From positions 62,001 through 126,000 of the forward strand of contig CAZFNI010000003.1 of assembly GCA_964520655.1 (NCBI GenBank): DNA of 64,000 nt, written 5' to 3'. The notes under the pieces are model-generated. The model was not told the DNA's origin, made no database searches, and saw only the letters and a list, made by a program, of their open reading frames with translations. Position numbers and translations under genes: made by a program. Shown here piece by piece: positions 1 to 7,787 of this stretch; within the stretch, counting starts at the first letter, position 1; each line of letters opens with the position of its first letter. This DNA is from JACQQW01 sp964520655. Its GTDB lineage: Bacteria; Omnitrophota; Gorgyraeia; Zapsychrales; Fredricksoniimonadaceae.

Positions 1-2
1 AT

Positions 3-572
3 GGGGGCAGTCTGTTGGTAGTGGTGTTATCTGCGGCGGTTGGGTTTGTGTTTTGGCAGCGCCGTCATCAGCTGAAAGAATATTTGCAATTACAGACGTT
101 GCTGATCCTGATGCTGGCAGGGTATGTGATGATCATCGTGTGCGGGAGGGTGATGAGCCGCGGTGTCCATGATGGTTTGGGTAATACGCTGTACTATCTT
201 TATAATTTTTGGATCCTGGCCGTCGTAGCTGTTTATGCATTGGCCCAGTCCTTTAAACGTGGGAAAGCGCTGCTGCTCGCGGGCATGATCGTGTTGACAG
301 TGTTCAATGCCCAAAACATTTACCGCATGAATACGTTCATGGCTCGCGCGTTCGTCCCCGAGCGCGGGTTTGTCGTTTACTTGAGGGATTTTATCCGCAG
401 CCATCGTACAGAGAAGGATTTTTCTTTTACAGTGGCGCAACATTGTCCCGGGCATTATTATCAAATGATCCCCTCCCGCGACGGCCGGGGGTTAAAAAAA
501 TTCACGTTTGCGCAGCTGTTGTACCCGCAGTATTATAAGGAAATTGATGCTAAATATGTGATCGGAGAATAA
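3..572 (+). CDS. C-terminal part of a polytopic membrane protein (5'-truncated by window edge)
   Basis: The reading frame is open from the first bases of the window, so this is the C-terminal part (about 190 residues) of a longer protein. A TTG at 15 could act as a start, but nothing supports it. The visible part has three strongly hydrophobic segments separated by short basic stretches (QRRHQ, FKRGK). A soluble tail of about 80 residues follows and ends in KYVIGE. This layout (membrane core, short soluble C-terminus) resembles GT39/ArnT-like or DUF2029-type glycosyltransferases, several of which lie elsewhere in the window. No catalytic motif is visible in the fragment, so the function is open. 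The next gene starts 5 bases after the stop, suggesting one transcript. Confidence 0.6.
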   Translation, partial: GGSLLVVVLSAAVGFVFWQRRHQLKEYLQLQTLLILMLAGYVMIIVCGRVMSRGVHDGLGNTLYYLYNFWILAVVAVYALAQSFKRGKALLLAGMIVLTVFNAQNIYRMNTFMARAFVPERGFVVYLRDFIRSHRTEKDFSFTVAQHCPGHYYQMIPSRDGRGLKKFTFAQLLYPQYYKEIDAKYVIGE

Positions 573-577
573 GACAA

Positions 578-1651
578 GTGATAAGAACTATAGTTTTCGT
601 TCTGTTTTTTTGTGTTGGGGTTGTTGTCTGTCAAGCCGGTGAAGTCCCTAAAGGCATGTTCGTCTGGTCTCTGGAAGAACATCCTGTGCTTTCCAGCGTC
701 GGACAGATCGAGCGGATGATCGCCTTTGCCAAGAAAGAGGGGATAAGGGATATCTTTGTCCAGGTCTATCGGGGTAATAAATCCTGGTTTCCCTCAGAGG
801 CGGCCGATGATGAGCCCTATCGTTTATGCCGCAAACAAGTCGGTCAGGATGCCTTTGCGCTGCTCATTGAGAAGGCGCACGCTCAAGGTATTGCCGTGCA
901 CGCGTGGATGAATATGTTGAGTTTAGGCGGCAACACCGATGCGCCGCTGCTTAAAAAATACGGTAGTTCTATTTTGACCAAGAACAGGGAACCCAAACGG
1001 ACGCTGGCAGATTATAAGATCGACAATCAATATTTTTTGGAACCGACCGACCGGAGAGTTATTCGTACTTGTGTTAAATTGGTCGATGAGGTTCTAAGCC
1101 AATATCCAGCGCTTGACGGCATACAGTTCGATTATATCCGTTATCCCGACGTACATCCGTTTTATGGCTATTCTGACGACAATATCGTCCGCTACAAACG
1201 GGCGGCCAATAAAATACGGGTGGTGGAAAGCGACCCGGCATGGAAACAATGGAAACGCGATTCAGTCACGGCATTATTAAAACGATTGGTCGATGAGGCT
1301 AAACACATTAACCCCAAGATCCATGTCTCAACGACCGGCTGCCTTTCCTATGGGAGGGCTTTGGATGAAGCCATGCAGGATTGGCCATCGTGGATCAATA
1401 CAGGGTTGGTTGAGTTTGTGACGCTGATGAATTATCCCCAGGATACGGCGACGTACATTAACAACATTAAGGGTATCAAGATGCATCTGCAGAACTTAAA
1501 CCGGGTCAATATGGCGGTTGGGCTTTATAAGAATGTGCAGAGTCCCGCGGTCTTTAAAGAACATTATGCGGCTTGTCTAGAGGGATCGCCTAGAAGCTGT
1601 GTTTTTTTCCATTACAATAACTTTTTAGAAAATCCTGACCTAACAATGTAA
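578..1651 (+). CDS. Secreted GHL10-type glycoside hydrolase-like protein
   Basis: A 357-residue protein with a GTG start at 578, five bases after the previous stop. Residues 1-20 form a signal peptide (hydrophobic core, then CQAG), so it is exported. The rest matches the GHL10/DUF187 (YngK-like) glycosidase-related family: an opening GMFVWSLEEH segment, alternating strands and helices of a TIM barrel, HAWMNM near residue 110, and DGIQFDYIRYP near residue 180 with the conserved acidic residue. The family is thought to act on peptidoglycan or extracellular polysaccharide, but substrates are poorly defined. The length fits a single catalytic domain without carbohydrate-binding modules. Family assignment is fairly sure; the substrate is unknown. 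Confidence 0.8.
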   Translation: MIRTIVFVLFFCVGVVVCQAGEVPKGMFVWSLEEHPVLSSVGQIERMIAFAKKEGIRDIFVQVYRGNKSWFPSEAADDEPYRLCRKQVGQDAFALLIEKAHAQGIAVHAWMNMLSLGGNTDAPLLKKYGSSILTKNREPKRTLADYKIDNQYFLEPTDRRVIRTCVKLVDEVLSQYPALDGIQFDYIRYPDVHPFYGYSDDNIVRYKRAANKIRVVESDPAWKQWKRDSVTALLKRLVDEAKHINPKIHVSTTGCLSYGRALDEAMQDWPSWINTGLVEFVTLMNYPQDTATYINNIKGIKMHLQNLNRVNMAVGLYKNVQSPAVFKEHYAACLEGSPRSCVFFHYNNFLENPDLTM

Positions 1652-1668
1652 GACTTAAGGAGATCATT

Positions 1669-2187
1669 ATGGAAGGGCATCATCATGTGGACGCTAAGGA
1701 CGTATTTGGCAGGAATGTGGGGATATTGGTTGCGGTGCTGGCGTTATTCTTAAGTGCGGCGACCATCCTGGCGCATCGCGCTCACACAGACACGATCATT
1801 TCCGCTAATAAAGCGGCAAATTCTTGGTCGCATTATCAAGCCAAGCGCATTCGTGCTTATCAGGCGGAAATGAACGGCGATCTGATCAAGCTTGTCGCTG
1901 GGGGGAATCCATCCAGCGCGGCAGTTTTAGATGATCTGGCCCGCCAGTCCAAGAAATATGAGAGCGACCTGGAACATATCAAGGAAGAAGCAGAGGCGCA
2001 CGAACGCGGCGAAGAGATCGAGCATAAACAGGCTACGTTCTTTGACCTGGCCGAAGGGCTGCTTGAGTTGGGGATGATCCTTACATCACTCTACTTTATC
2101 GCTCACAAAAAATTGTTCCCCATCGCCGGTGCTGTCATGGCGGTATGCGGGATCATCGTAGGTATCCTCGGGATCTTAGTTAAGTAG
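1669..2187 (+). CDS. DUF4337 family membrane protein
   Basis: A 172-residue protein with a good ribosome site (AAGGAG) a few bases before ATG 1669. A His-rich N-terminus (GHHHVDAKD) precedes one transmembrane helix (about 17-36). A helical, charged, probably coiled-coil segment of about 85 residues follows, then two more hydrophobic helices at the C-terminus (about 126-171). This is the arrangement of the DUF4337 family, whose role is unknown. It sits 17 bases behind the glycosidase-like gene and just before the heat-shock promoter, so it probably ends the preceding transcription unit. No terminator hairpin was seen between it and the hrcA promoter. Confidence 0.8.
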   Translation: MEGHHHVDAKDVFGRNVGILVAVLALFLSAATILAHRAHTDTIISANKAANSWSHYQAKRIRAYQAEMNGDLIKLVAGGNPSSAAVLDDLARQSKKYESDLEHIKEEAEAHERGEEIEHKQATFFDLAEGLLELGMILTSLYFIAHKKLFPIAGAVMAVCGIIVGILGILVK

Positions 2188-2206
2188 TTACATGGTTTGT
2201 TGGGTC

Positions 2207-2234
2207 TTGACAAAATAAATTAATTTGCTATACT
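2207..2234 (+). promoter_or_regulatory. sigma70-type promoter of the hrcA-grpE-dnaK-dnaJ operon
   Basis: TTGACA at 2207-2212 and TATACT at 2229-2234 with a 16-base spacer. A TG dinucleotide two bases before the -10 (TGC at 2226-2228) makes it an extended -10 promoter. The predicted transcription start (about 2241) falls inside the CIRCE operator, the expected geometry for HrcA repression. Confidence 0.8.
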
Positions 2235-2235
2235 T

Positions 2236-2262
2236 TTAGCAGACAAGTGATGTGAGTGCTAA
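2236..2262 (+). promoter_or_regulatory. CIRCE operator (HrcA binding site)
   Basis: Inverted repeat TTAGCAGAC (2236-2244), nine-base spacer, GAGTGCTAA (2254-2262). The right half matches the CIRCE consensus exactly; the left half keeps TTAGCA but has GAC instead of CTC. The 9-9-9 layout and the position directly upstream of hrcA identify it. The site overlaps the predicted transcription start, so bound HrcA would block initiation. The imperfect left arm may weaken binding. Confidence 0.9.
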
Positions 2263-2332
2263 TCAGCCTTCGCGTATTGATCTGCTACAAGAGCTACGGC
2301 TAACATGGCAGAATAAAGAGATATTAGAACAT

Positions 2333-3061
2333 ATGGCTAACAAAAATTCAGAAATTCAAGCGCGTAAAGACAGGATCCTGGCGATCGTCATCGGGCAGTA
2401 TATCAAGACAACCGCTCCGGTCGGCTCCCAGGTGATCACGGAGAAATATCGGTTAGATGTTTCTCCTGCCACTGTGCGCAATATCCTGGCGGACTTGGAA
2501 GAGGAAGGGTATTTGACCCATCCGCACACCTCCGCGGGGCGTGTCCCGACAGCTCAAGGCTACCGGTATTATGTGGACCACCTGATGCGCGAGATCCATT
2601 TATTAGAAGAGGAAAAAGACCGTATTATTCAGGAATGCCGGCAGTACCGCCACAAGCTAGAGCAGTTAATTGAACGGACCTCCCAAGCCCTGTCCGACCT
2701 GACCCATTATACGGCGATCGTCTCCGTCGATGGTTGGGAGAGCAAGCTGATCATGAAGGGGACCAATTATGTGGTGGGATACCCGCAAGAGGCGGATATT
2801 TTAAAGATCCAGGCGATTTTGCGCATTTTAGAAGAGAAAGAGAAATTATTAGCGCTGATCAACCGCGATCTGGAAAAGCGCATTGAAATTTATATCGGGC
2901 ATGAGTTAGCGCTCAAAGAAATGGAAAATTGTTCATTGGCTGTCAGCCGTTTTGAAAAAGACGGCGTCAGCGGCCGCATCGCGGTACTCGGCCCCACGCG
3001 CATGCAGTATGACCGCGTGGTTTCCGCCCTTGAGTATATTTCAGATCTGCTAAGCGAATAA
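2333..3061 (+). CDS. hrcA: Heat-inducible transcription repressor HrcA, compact form
   Basis: HrcA represses class I heat-shock operons by binding CIRCE. The N-terminal winged helix is clear (RKDRILAIVI, TTAPVGSQVI, SPATVRNILADLEEEGYL, HTSAGRVPT) and so is the C-terminal signature (EMENCSL, IAVLGPTRMQYDRVVS). I chose ATG 2333 (242 residues). The frame is open further upstream to a GTG at 2252, but that codon lies inside the CIRCE operator and the extra 27 residues do not resemble HrcA. Typical HrcA is about 340 residues. Here the text jumps from LTHYTAIVSV to a segment equal to the end of the family's inserted domain, so roughly 100 central residues are missing. The frame is intact, which argues for a compact variant rather than a pseudogene. 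Confidence 0.9.
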   Translation: MANKNSEIQARKDRILAIVIGQYIKTTAPVGSQVITEKYRLDVSPATVRNILADLEEEGYLTHPHTSAGRVPTAQGYRYYVDHLMREIHLLEEEKDRIIQECRQYRHKLEQLIERTSQALSDLTHYTAIVSVDGWESKLIMKGTNYVVGYPQEADILKIQAILRILEEKEKLLALINRDLEKRIEIYIGHELALKEMENCSLAVSRFEKDGVSGRIAVLGPTRMQYDRVVSALEYISDLLSE

Positions 3062-3082
3062 CATTAAGGGAACAATCAGGTT

Positions 3083-3601
3083 ATGGAAGAACCTATTTCA
3101 CAACCAGAGCAAGAAATTTTGTCGGCAAAACCGGAAAGCAATGAGCTGGAAGGCGTCAAGACAGCGCTGGCCGTTGAGCACGAGAAGTATGTCCGGCTGA
3201 TGGCGGAGTTTGATAATATGCGCAAGCGCCAGGAGCGCGAGCGTATGGAGTTGATCAAGTACGCGCATGAAGAGGTGATCGTGGAAAGTTTGAAGATCTA
3301 CGATGACCTGGAGCGTTCCCTGTCGGCATTCAAAGCTAAAGAGGGCACAGATGCCAACTTGGTTAAAGGGCTGCAGATGGTCTATGACAATATGCGCGAG
3401 CTGATGAATAAGTATGACGTGAAGCACATTGAGGCACTAGGCAAGGCATTTGATCCAAACGCACATGAAGCGCTCATGATCGCCGAGAGCGGCGACCATC
3501 CGGACAATACGGTCGTCGAGGAATTCCAAAAAGGGTATACCCTGGCAGGGCGTGTGGTCAGAACAGCCAAGGTTAAGGTGAACAAAAATAATAACGTGTG
3601 A
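3083..3601 (+). CDS. grpE: GrpE, nucleotide exchange factor of DnaK
   Basis: A 172-residue protein. An acidic N-terminus (EEPISQPEQE) leads into a long coiled-coil helix (about 25-80, with AEFDNMRKRQERER) that forms the GrpE dimer. The C-terminal beta domain carries FDPNAHEALM and the closing GYTLAGRVVRTAKVKV segment typical of the family. It releases ADP from DnaK. It lies 21 bases after hrcA and 41 before dnaK within the CIRCE-controlled operon. Length and motifs are normal. Confidence 0.96.
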   Translation: MEEPISQPEQEILSAKPESNELEGVKTALAVEHEKYVRLMAEFDNMRKRQERERMELIKYAHEEVIVESLKIYDDLERSLSAFKAKEGTDANLVKGLQMVYDNMRELMNKYDVKHIEALGKAFDPNAHEALMIAESGDHPDNTVVEEFQKGYTLAGRVVRTAKVKVNKNNNV

Positions 3602-3642
3602 TCACGTTTAAGATTTATTAAAAGTATAAACAGGGGGTACAT

Positions 3643-5571
3643 ATGGCAAGAGTTATTGGTATTGATCTAGGAACATCGAATTCAGCAGCAGCGGTCATGG
3701 AAGGCGGCCGCCCGGTCATCATCCCATCCGCCGAGGGGGCAGGGGTGGCTTCCGGAAAAGCGTTCCCGTCATTTGTGGCATTTACCAAAGATGGTCAATT
3801 ACTCGTCGGTGAGCCAGCCCGCCGTCAGGCGCCGGTCAATTCTGAAGGCACCGTGTACGCGGCCAAACGCAAGATGGGTACCGATCACAAATTCAGCGTC
3901 TACGGAAAGCAGTATACCGCCCAGCAGATCTCTGCGTTTATTTTGCAGAAGATCAAGGCGGATGCCGAGAAGTTCTTGGGCGACAAAGTGGAAGATGTGG
4001 TCATCACCGTTCCTGCTTACTTTAACGATAATCAGCGTCAGGCGACCAAAGACGCGGGTGAGATCGCGGGCTTGAAGGTGCTGCGCATCATTAACGAACC
4101 CACCGCAGCTTGTTTGGCGTATGGTTTAGATAAAGCCGGCAAGGAACAAAAGATCATGGTCTTCGATCTTGGCGGTGGTACGCTCGACGTCACCATTCTG
4201 GAAATGGGTTGGGACGAGGCTAATAAAGCAGCGACATTTGAAGTATTGTCCACCTCTGGCGATAATCAGCTGGGCGGTACGGACATGGACAATGCGCTGA
4301 TCAATTACATCATTGAAGAATTCAAAAAAGAATCCGGCGTTGACCTGCGCAATGACAAGATGTCATTCCAGCGTTTGCGCGAAGCGGCGGAAAAGGCCAA
4401 GGTTGAGTTATCCTCGACGATCTCAACGGAAGTCAATTTGCCTTATATCACCGCGGATGCAACGGGTCCTAAGCATTTGAATATCAAGATCGAACGGGCC
4501 AAATTGGAAAGTCTGATCGCGCCGCTCATTGACCGTTGCCGCGGACCTGTGCGCCAGGCGATCAAGGACGCTTCCGCTAAATTAGGCGGCGAGGTGAAAG
4601 TCGACCGCGTGGTTTTAGTCGGCGGTCCGACCCGCATGCCGGTCGTTCAGTCATTTTTAGAGAATGAAGTTGGTCAAAAGATCGAACGCGGCATTGATCC
4701 TATGGAATGCGTTGCCTTAGGCGCGGCTGTTCAGGGCGCCATCATCACTGGTGATGCCAAAGACGTTCTGCTACTTGATGTTACGCCGTTGTCTTTAGGG
4801 ATCGAGACCATGGGCGGGGTGTTCACGAAGTTGATCGAACGCAATACCACGATCCCCTCGAAAAAGAGCCAGGTTTTCTCGACGGCAGACGACAATCAGA
4901 CCGCGGTGACCATCCGTGTTCTGCAAGGAGAACGCCAAATGGCCAATGACAACACGGAACTTGGCCGTTTTGACCTGGTGGGTATTCCGCCGGCACCACG
5001 CGGTATCCCGCAAGTTGAAGTGACCTTTGACATCGACGCTAACGGTATCGTTCACGTCGGAGCCAAGGACAAGGCCACGGGTAAGGAACAAAAGATCCAG
5101 ATCACTGCTAAGACCAAATTGTCGGATGATGAGATCCAGAAAATGGTCAAGGAAGCGGAGAAATTCGCGGCCGAGGACAGCAAACGTCGTGAAGAGGCGG
5201 AACTATTGAATCAGGCCAATACAATGGTCTATTCAACGGAAAAGGCGCTCAAGGATTACGGCGATAAAGTGACAGCGGCGGATAAAGAAGCTGCCGAGAA
5301 AGAATTGACCGTGCTAAAAGCTGCGGTTGCCGAGAAGAATCAGGAAAAGATCAAGGCAGCCATGGAATCCTTGCAGAAGGCAAGCCACAAGCTGGCGGAA
5401 GAAGCATACAAAGCCACCGCTGCTCAACAGCAAGCGGGTGCAGGTGCTGGTCCTGATGCAGGTGCGCAAGGACCTGCCGGCGGTCAAGGTTCTGCCGAGG
5501 GCGATCAGCCTCAAGGCGGGAAAAAAGACGACGTGATCGATGCGGATTTCAAAGCATCGTCAGATAAATAA
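3643..5571 (+). CDS. dnaK: Chaperone DnaK (Hsp70)
   Basis: A 642-residue Hsp70 that binds exposed hydrophobic peptides in an ATP cycle with DnaJ and GrpE. The ATPase domain has the phosphate-1 loop (GIDLGTSNS, with S where TTNS is usual), FDLGGGTLDV and the VGGPTRMP segment. The linker VLLLDVTPLSLGIE precedes the substrate-binding domain, and the Gly/Gln/Ala-rich tail ends in DVIDADFKASSDK. Near residue 25 the usual NAEGxRTTPS segment carries a short insertion (SAEGAGVASGKAFPS). The ribosome site is strong (AGGGGG before ATG 3643). Confidence 0.97.
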   Translation: MARVIGIDLGTSNSAAAVMEGGRPVIIPSAEGAGVASGKAFPSFVAFTKDGQLLVGEPARRQAPVNSEGTVYAAKRKMGTDHKFSVYGKQYTAQQISAFILQKIKADAEKFLGDKVEDVVITVPAYFNDNQRQATKDAGEIAGLKVLRIINEPTAACLAYGLDKAGKEQKIMVFDLGGGTLDVTILEMGWDEANKAATFEVLSTSGDNQLGGTDMDNALINYIIEEFKKESGVDLRNDKMSFQRLREAAEKAKVELSSTISTEVNLPYITADATGPKHLNIKIERAKLESLIAPLIDRCRGPVRQAIKDASAKLGGEVKVDRVVLVGGPTRMPVVQSFLENEVGQKIERGIDPMECVALGAAVQGAIITGDAKDVLLLDVTPLSLGIETMGGVFTKLIERNTTIPSKKSQVFSTADDNQTAVTIRVLQGERQMANDNTELGRFDLVGIPPAPRGIPQVEVTFDIDANGIVHVGAKDKATGKEQKIQITAKTKLSDDEIQKMVKEAEKFAAEDSKRREEAELLNQANTMVYSTEKALKDYGDKVTAADKEAAEKELTVLKAAVAEKNQEKIKAAMESLQKASHKLAEEAYKATAAQQQAGAGAGPDAGAQGPAGGQGSAEGDQPQGGKKDDVIDADFKASSDK

Positions 5572-5580
5572 AAGGCAATT

Positions 5581-6705
5581 ATGTCCAAAAAAGATTATTA
5601 CGAGATCTTAGGTGTAGAGAAGTCAGCGTCGGTCGCTGATATCAAGAAAGCGTACCGTTCGCTGGCGTTGAAATACCATCCAGACCGTGTCGCTGAAGGC
5701 GAAAAGAAAGCGGCGGAAGAAAAGTTCAAGGAGATCTCGGAAGCGTACGGCGTTCTCTCAGACCCACAAAAGAAGCAGACCTATGACCAGTTCGGCCATC
5801 AGGGGATCGATCAGAATTATACGTCGGAAGATATTTTCCGCGGCGCGGATTTCTCCAGCGTTTTTGGGGATGCCGGATTGGGCGATATTCTAGGCCGTAT
5901 GTTCGGCGATCAGTTTGGTTTTTCATCGGGCGGCGGCGGACGTTCCCGTGGCCGCGATATCCAGTATGAAGCTGAGATCACGCTGGAAGAAGCATACAGC
6001 GGCATCAAAAAAGAAATTCATTTTCCGCGTTTGGATCATTGTAAGAAATGCGACGGGACCGGGGCCAAGGACGGCAAGGCATTAAAGACCTGTTCTCAGT
6101 GCCGCGGTCAGGGTCAAGTGGTCATGTCCTCCGGATTTTTCCGTATGGCCCAAACCTGCCCGCAATGCCGGGGAACGGGTAAGATGATCACGGAGAAATG
6201 TTCGGATTGTTCGGGGCAGGGGCTGGTTCGGGTCAACCGCACGGTGGAGGTCAAGATCCCTGCCGGTGTGGATAATGATTCCCAGCTTCGCGTGCGCGGC
6301 GAAGGGGAAGCAGGCGTTGCCGGCAGCGGTGATCTGTATTTGTTTATCCGCGTTAAAGAACACAGTCGTTTCGCCCGCCGCAACAATGATCTGACAACGG
6401 ATCTGAATGTTCCTTTTTACAAAGCCGCTTTAGGCGGAGAAGTGACGGTCGACAGTTTAAAAGAAAAAGTGCTCATGAAAGTCCCGGCAGGTACGCAAAG
6501 CGGTAAAGTATTTCGTCTGCGCGGCCACGGCATGCCGGATGTTCACCAGCAAGGTGAGCACGGGGATCTGTATGTGCGGGTCATGCTTGGTGTCCCGGAA
6601 CATTTGTCGTCTCGTCAAAAAGAGTTAATGGAAGAATTTGCCGTGGAAGACGGGCAGGCTTCAGGAAAAACATTTAAAGAACGCATCAAAAAAGCGTTTA
6701 AGTGA
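5581..6705 (+). CDS. dnaJ: Chaperone DnaJ (Hsp40, type A)
   Basis: A 374-residue co-chaperone that delivers substrates to DnaK and stimulates its ATPase. The J domain (residues 5-70) has HPD at 33-35. A Gly/Phe region follows (about 105-125), then four CxxCxGxG zinc repeats (CKKCDGTG, CSQCRGQG, CPQCRGTG, CSDCSGQG) and two C-terminal beta domains. It starts 9 bases after dnaK, so the genes are cotranscribed. All family features are present at normal length. Confidence 0.97.
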   Translation: MSKKDYYEILGVEKSASVADIKKAYRSLALKYHPDRVAEGEKKAAEEKFKEISEAYGVLSDPQKKQTYDQFGHQGIDQNYTSEDIFRGADFSSVFGDAGLGDILGRMFGDQFGFSSGGGGRSRGRDIQYEAEITLEEAYSGIKKEIHFPRLDHCKKCDGTGAKDGKALKTCSQCRGQGQVVMSSGFFRMAQTCPQCRGTGKMITEKCSDCSGQGLVRVNRTVEVKIPAGVDNDSQLRVRGEGEAGVAGSGDLYLFIRVKEHSRFARRNNDLTTDLNVPFYKAALGGEVTVDSLKEKVLMKVPAGTQSGKVFRLRGHGMPDVHQQGEHGDLYVRVMLGVPEHLSSRQKELMEEFAVEDGQASGKTFKERIKKAFK

Positions 6706-6723
6706 TCCTTAAAGGAGATCGGT

Positions 6724-6996
6724 ATGCCAAATTATGATTATGAATGTTCCGCCTGCGGACATACATTTGAAGAATTCCAGACCATGACGGACAAAAAATT
6801 GACCAAATGCCCCAAATGCGGCAAACAAAAGCTCGCCCGTTTGATCGGCGGCGGTTCCGGCATGATCTTTAAAGGCACGGGTTTTTATCAAACGGATTAC
6901 AAGAATAAACCGTCCAGTCCCGCAAAGCCGGAGGCTAAACCGGCAGCAGCACCAGCCGGCGGTTGCGGCGGCGGCTGCGCCTGCCACGCGGCGTGA
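6724..6996 (+). CDS. FmdB family zinc-ribbon protein
   Basis: A 90-residue protein beginning MPNYDYECSACGHTFE, with CxxC pairs at about residues 9-12 and 29-32, the FmdB/CxxC_CxxC_SSSS regulatory-type zinc ribbon. A conserved RLIGGGSGMIFKGTGFYQTDY stretch follows, in the usual place after the second pair. The tail is Ala/Pro/Lys rich and ends in a Cys/Gly cluster (GGCGGGCACHAA), typical of this family. The function is unknown; these are often called putative regulatory proteins. An AAGGAG site precedes ATG 6724. It sits 18 bases after dnaJ and is probably the last gene of the heat-shock transcript. Confidence 0.9.
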   Translation: MPNYDYECSACGHTFEEFQTMTDKKLTKCPKCGKQKLARLIGGGSGMIFKGTGFYQTDYKNKPSSPAKPEAKPAAAPAGGCGGGCACHAA

Positions 6997-7013
6997 CATA
7001 CAGTCTTGTTTTA

Positions 7014-7043
7014 TTGATTAACTTTGGGGGTATCTGCTATACT
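7014..7043 (+). promoter_or_regulatory. Extended -10 promoter giving a probably leaderless transcript
   Basis: TTGATT at 7014-7019, an 18-base spacer and TATACT at 7038-7043 with TGC just before it. The -10 box ends only nine bases before ATG 7053, so the predicted transcription start is at or within a few bases of the start codon. No Shine-Dalgarno sequence is present. Confidence 0.6.
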
Positions 7044-7052
7044 TGAAAATGT

Positions 7053-7550
7053 ATGATCATTTACGAAGACATCCTGCGGGCTTTCCAAAAAAATAACGTA
7101 AAATATGTTCTAGTCGGCGGTATCGCGTTAAATTTACAGGGCGCATTCCGCAGTACGGCGGATCTGGATATTTTAGTTGAGATGACGGATGCGAACCTGG
7201 CCAAGATCGTTAAGATCCTTAAACAGAAGAAATATGTTGTTAAGCAACCTGTGGATCCCATGATGATCGCTGATACGGCGACGCGCAAAGATTGGATAAA
7301 GAACAAGAACATGAAAGCGTTTTGTTTTTTCAAGCAGAATGGGGAGCAGGTGGATCTGATCATTGATTCTCCAGTCCAGTTCGATCAAGCGGTCAAAGAA
7401 GCGGATGTGGTCAACGTTGACGGCATACGATTGCCGGTCATATCGGTGGATCATCTGATCAAGATGAAACAAAAGACGGGCAGGGAAAAAGACAAGCTGG
7501 ATGTCCGGGAATTAAAGGCGATCAAGAAACTCAAAGGTGTACGGTCATGA
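7053..7550 (+). CDS. Nucleotidyltransferase-fold protein (DUF6036/AbiEii-like)
   Basis: A 165-residue protein with the polymerase-beta nucleotidyltransferase signature: LVGGIALNLQG followed by STADLDILVE (the GG and DxD elements at about residues 22-45). A third acidic residue sits in EQVDLIID near residue 107. Relatives are stand-alone nucleotidyltransferases, several of them toxin or antitoxin components that modify RNA or protein. Its stop overlaps the start of a 50-codon ORF by ATGA, so the two are translationally coupled. Expression appears to come from its own promoter, separate from the heat-shock operon. The family is fairly sure; the substrate and any toxin role are not shown. Confidence 0.75.
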   Translation: MIIYEDILRAFQKNNVKYVLVGGIALNLQGAFRSTADLDILVEMTDANLAKIVKILKQKKYVVKQPVDPMMIADTATRKDWIKNKNMKAFCFFKQNGEQVDLIIDSPVQFDQAVKEADVVNVDGIRLPVISVDHLIKMKQKTGREKDKLDVRELKAIKKLKGVRS

Positions 7551-7699
7551 ATTTTGGATGGGAAACAGAAACACAACGTTTGAAGCGACACATGAGCATT
7601 CCTCCTAAAAGGAAGTTAGAACTCCTCTATGCATTAAGTCGTTTTACCAGGAAATATGCCGTGAAATCTTCCTCAAAAGTAATCAAACGCGGTAAATAA
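7547..7699 (+). CDS. Small basic partner protein of the nucleotidyltransferase
   Basis: A 50-residue ORF starting at ATG 7547, which overlaps the previous stop (ATGA). It begins MNFGWETETQ and is rich in Lys and Arg. It contains MSIPPKRKLELLYALSRF, a segment that recalls short proteins encoded next to stand-alone nucleotidyltransferases. It has no HEPN motif and no DNA-binding signature that I can recognise. The coupled start, the compact size and the pairing support a real gene; a role as a binding or antidote partner is inference. Confidence 0.6.
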   Translation: MNFGWETETQRLKRHMSIPPKRKLELLYALSRFTRKYAVKSSSKVIKRGK

Positions 7700-7751
7700 G
7701 CCATTCCCCGCAAGTGGTAAATCCATAATATATATGTTAATATTTAGATAA

Positions 7752-7780
7752 ATGACGATATCGCCATTGTATTTTATTTT
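7752..7780 (+). promoter_or_regulatory. Candidate promoter of the first large secreted protein gene
   Basis: ATGACG at 7752-7757, a 17-base spacer and TATTTT at 7775-7780. The -10 ends seven bases before ATG 7788, and no Shine-Dalgarno sequence is visible. The boxes match the consensus only moderately, so this is a suggestion that supports choosing 7788 as the start. Confidence 0.35.
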
Positions 7781-7787
7781 GCCTAAT

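Noticed and set aside
2252..2332. HrcA start at GTG 2252
   Set aside because: The codon is inside the CIRCE operator and the extra 27 residues resemble no HrcA; ATG 2333 begins family sequence.
7053..7699. HEPN-MNT toxin-antitoxin pair
   Set aside because: The 50-residue partner is far too short for a HEPN domain and lacks its Rx4-6H motif; only a weaker link is reported.
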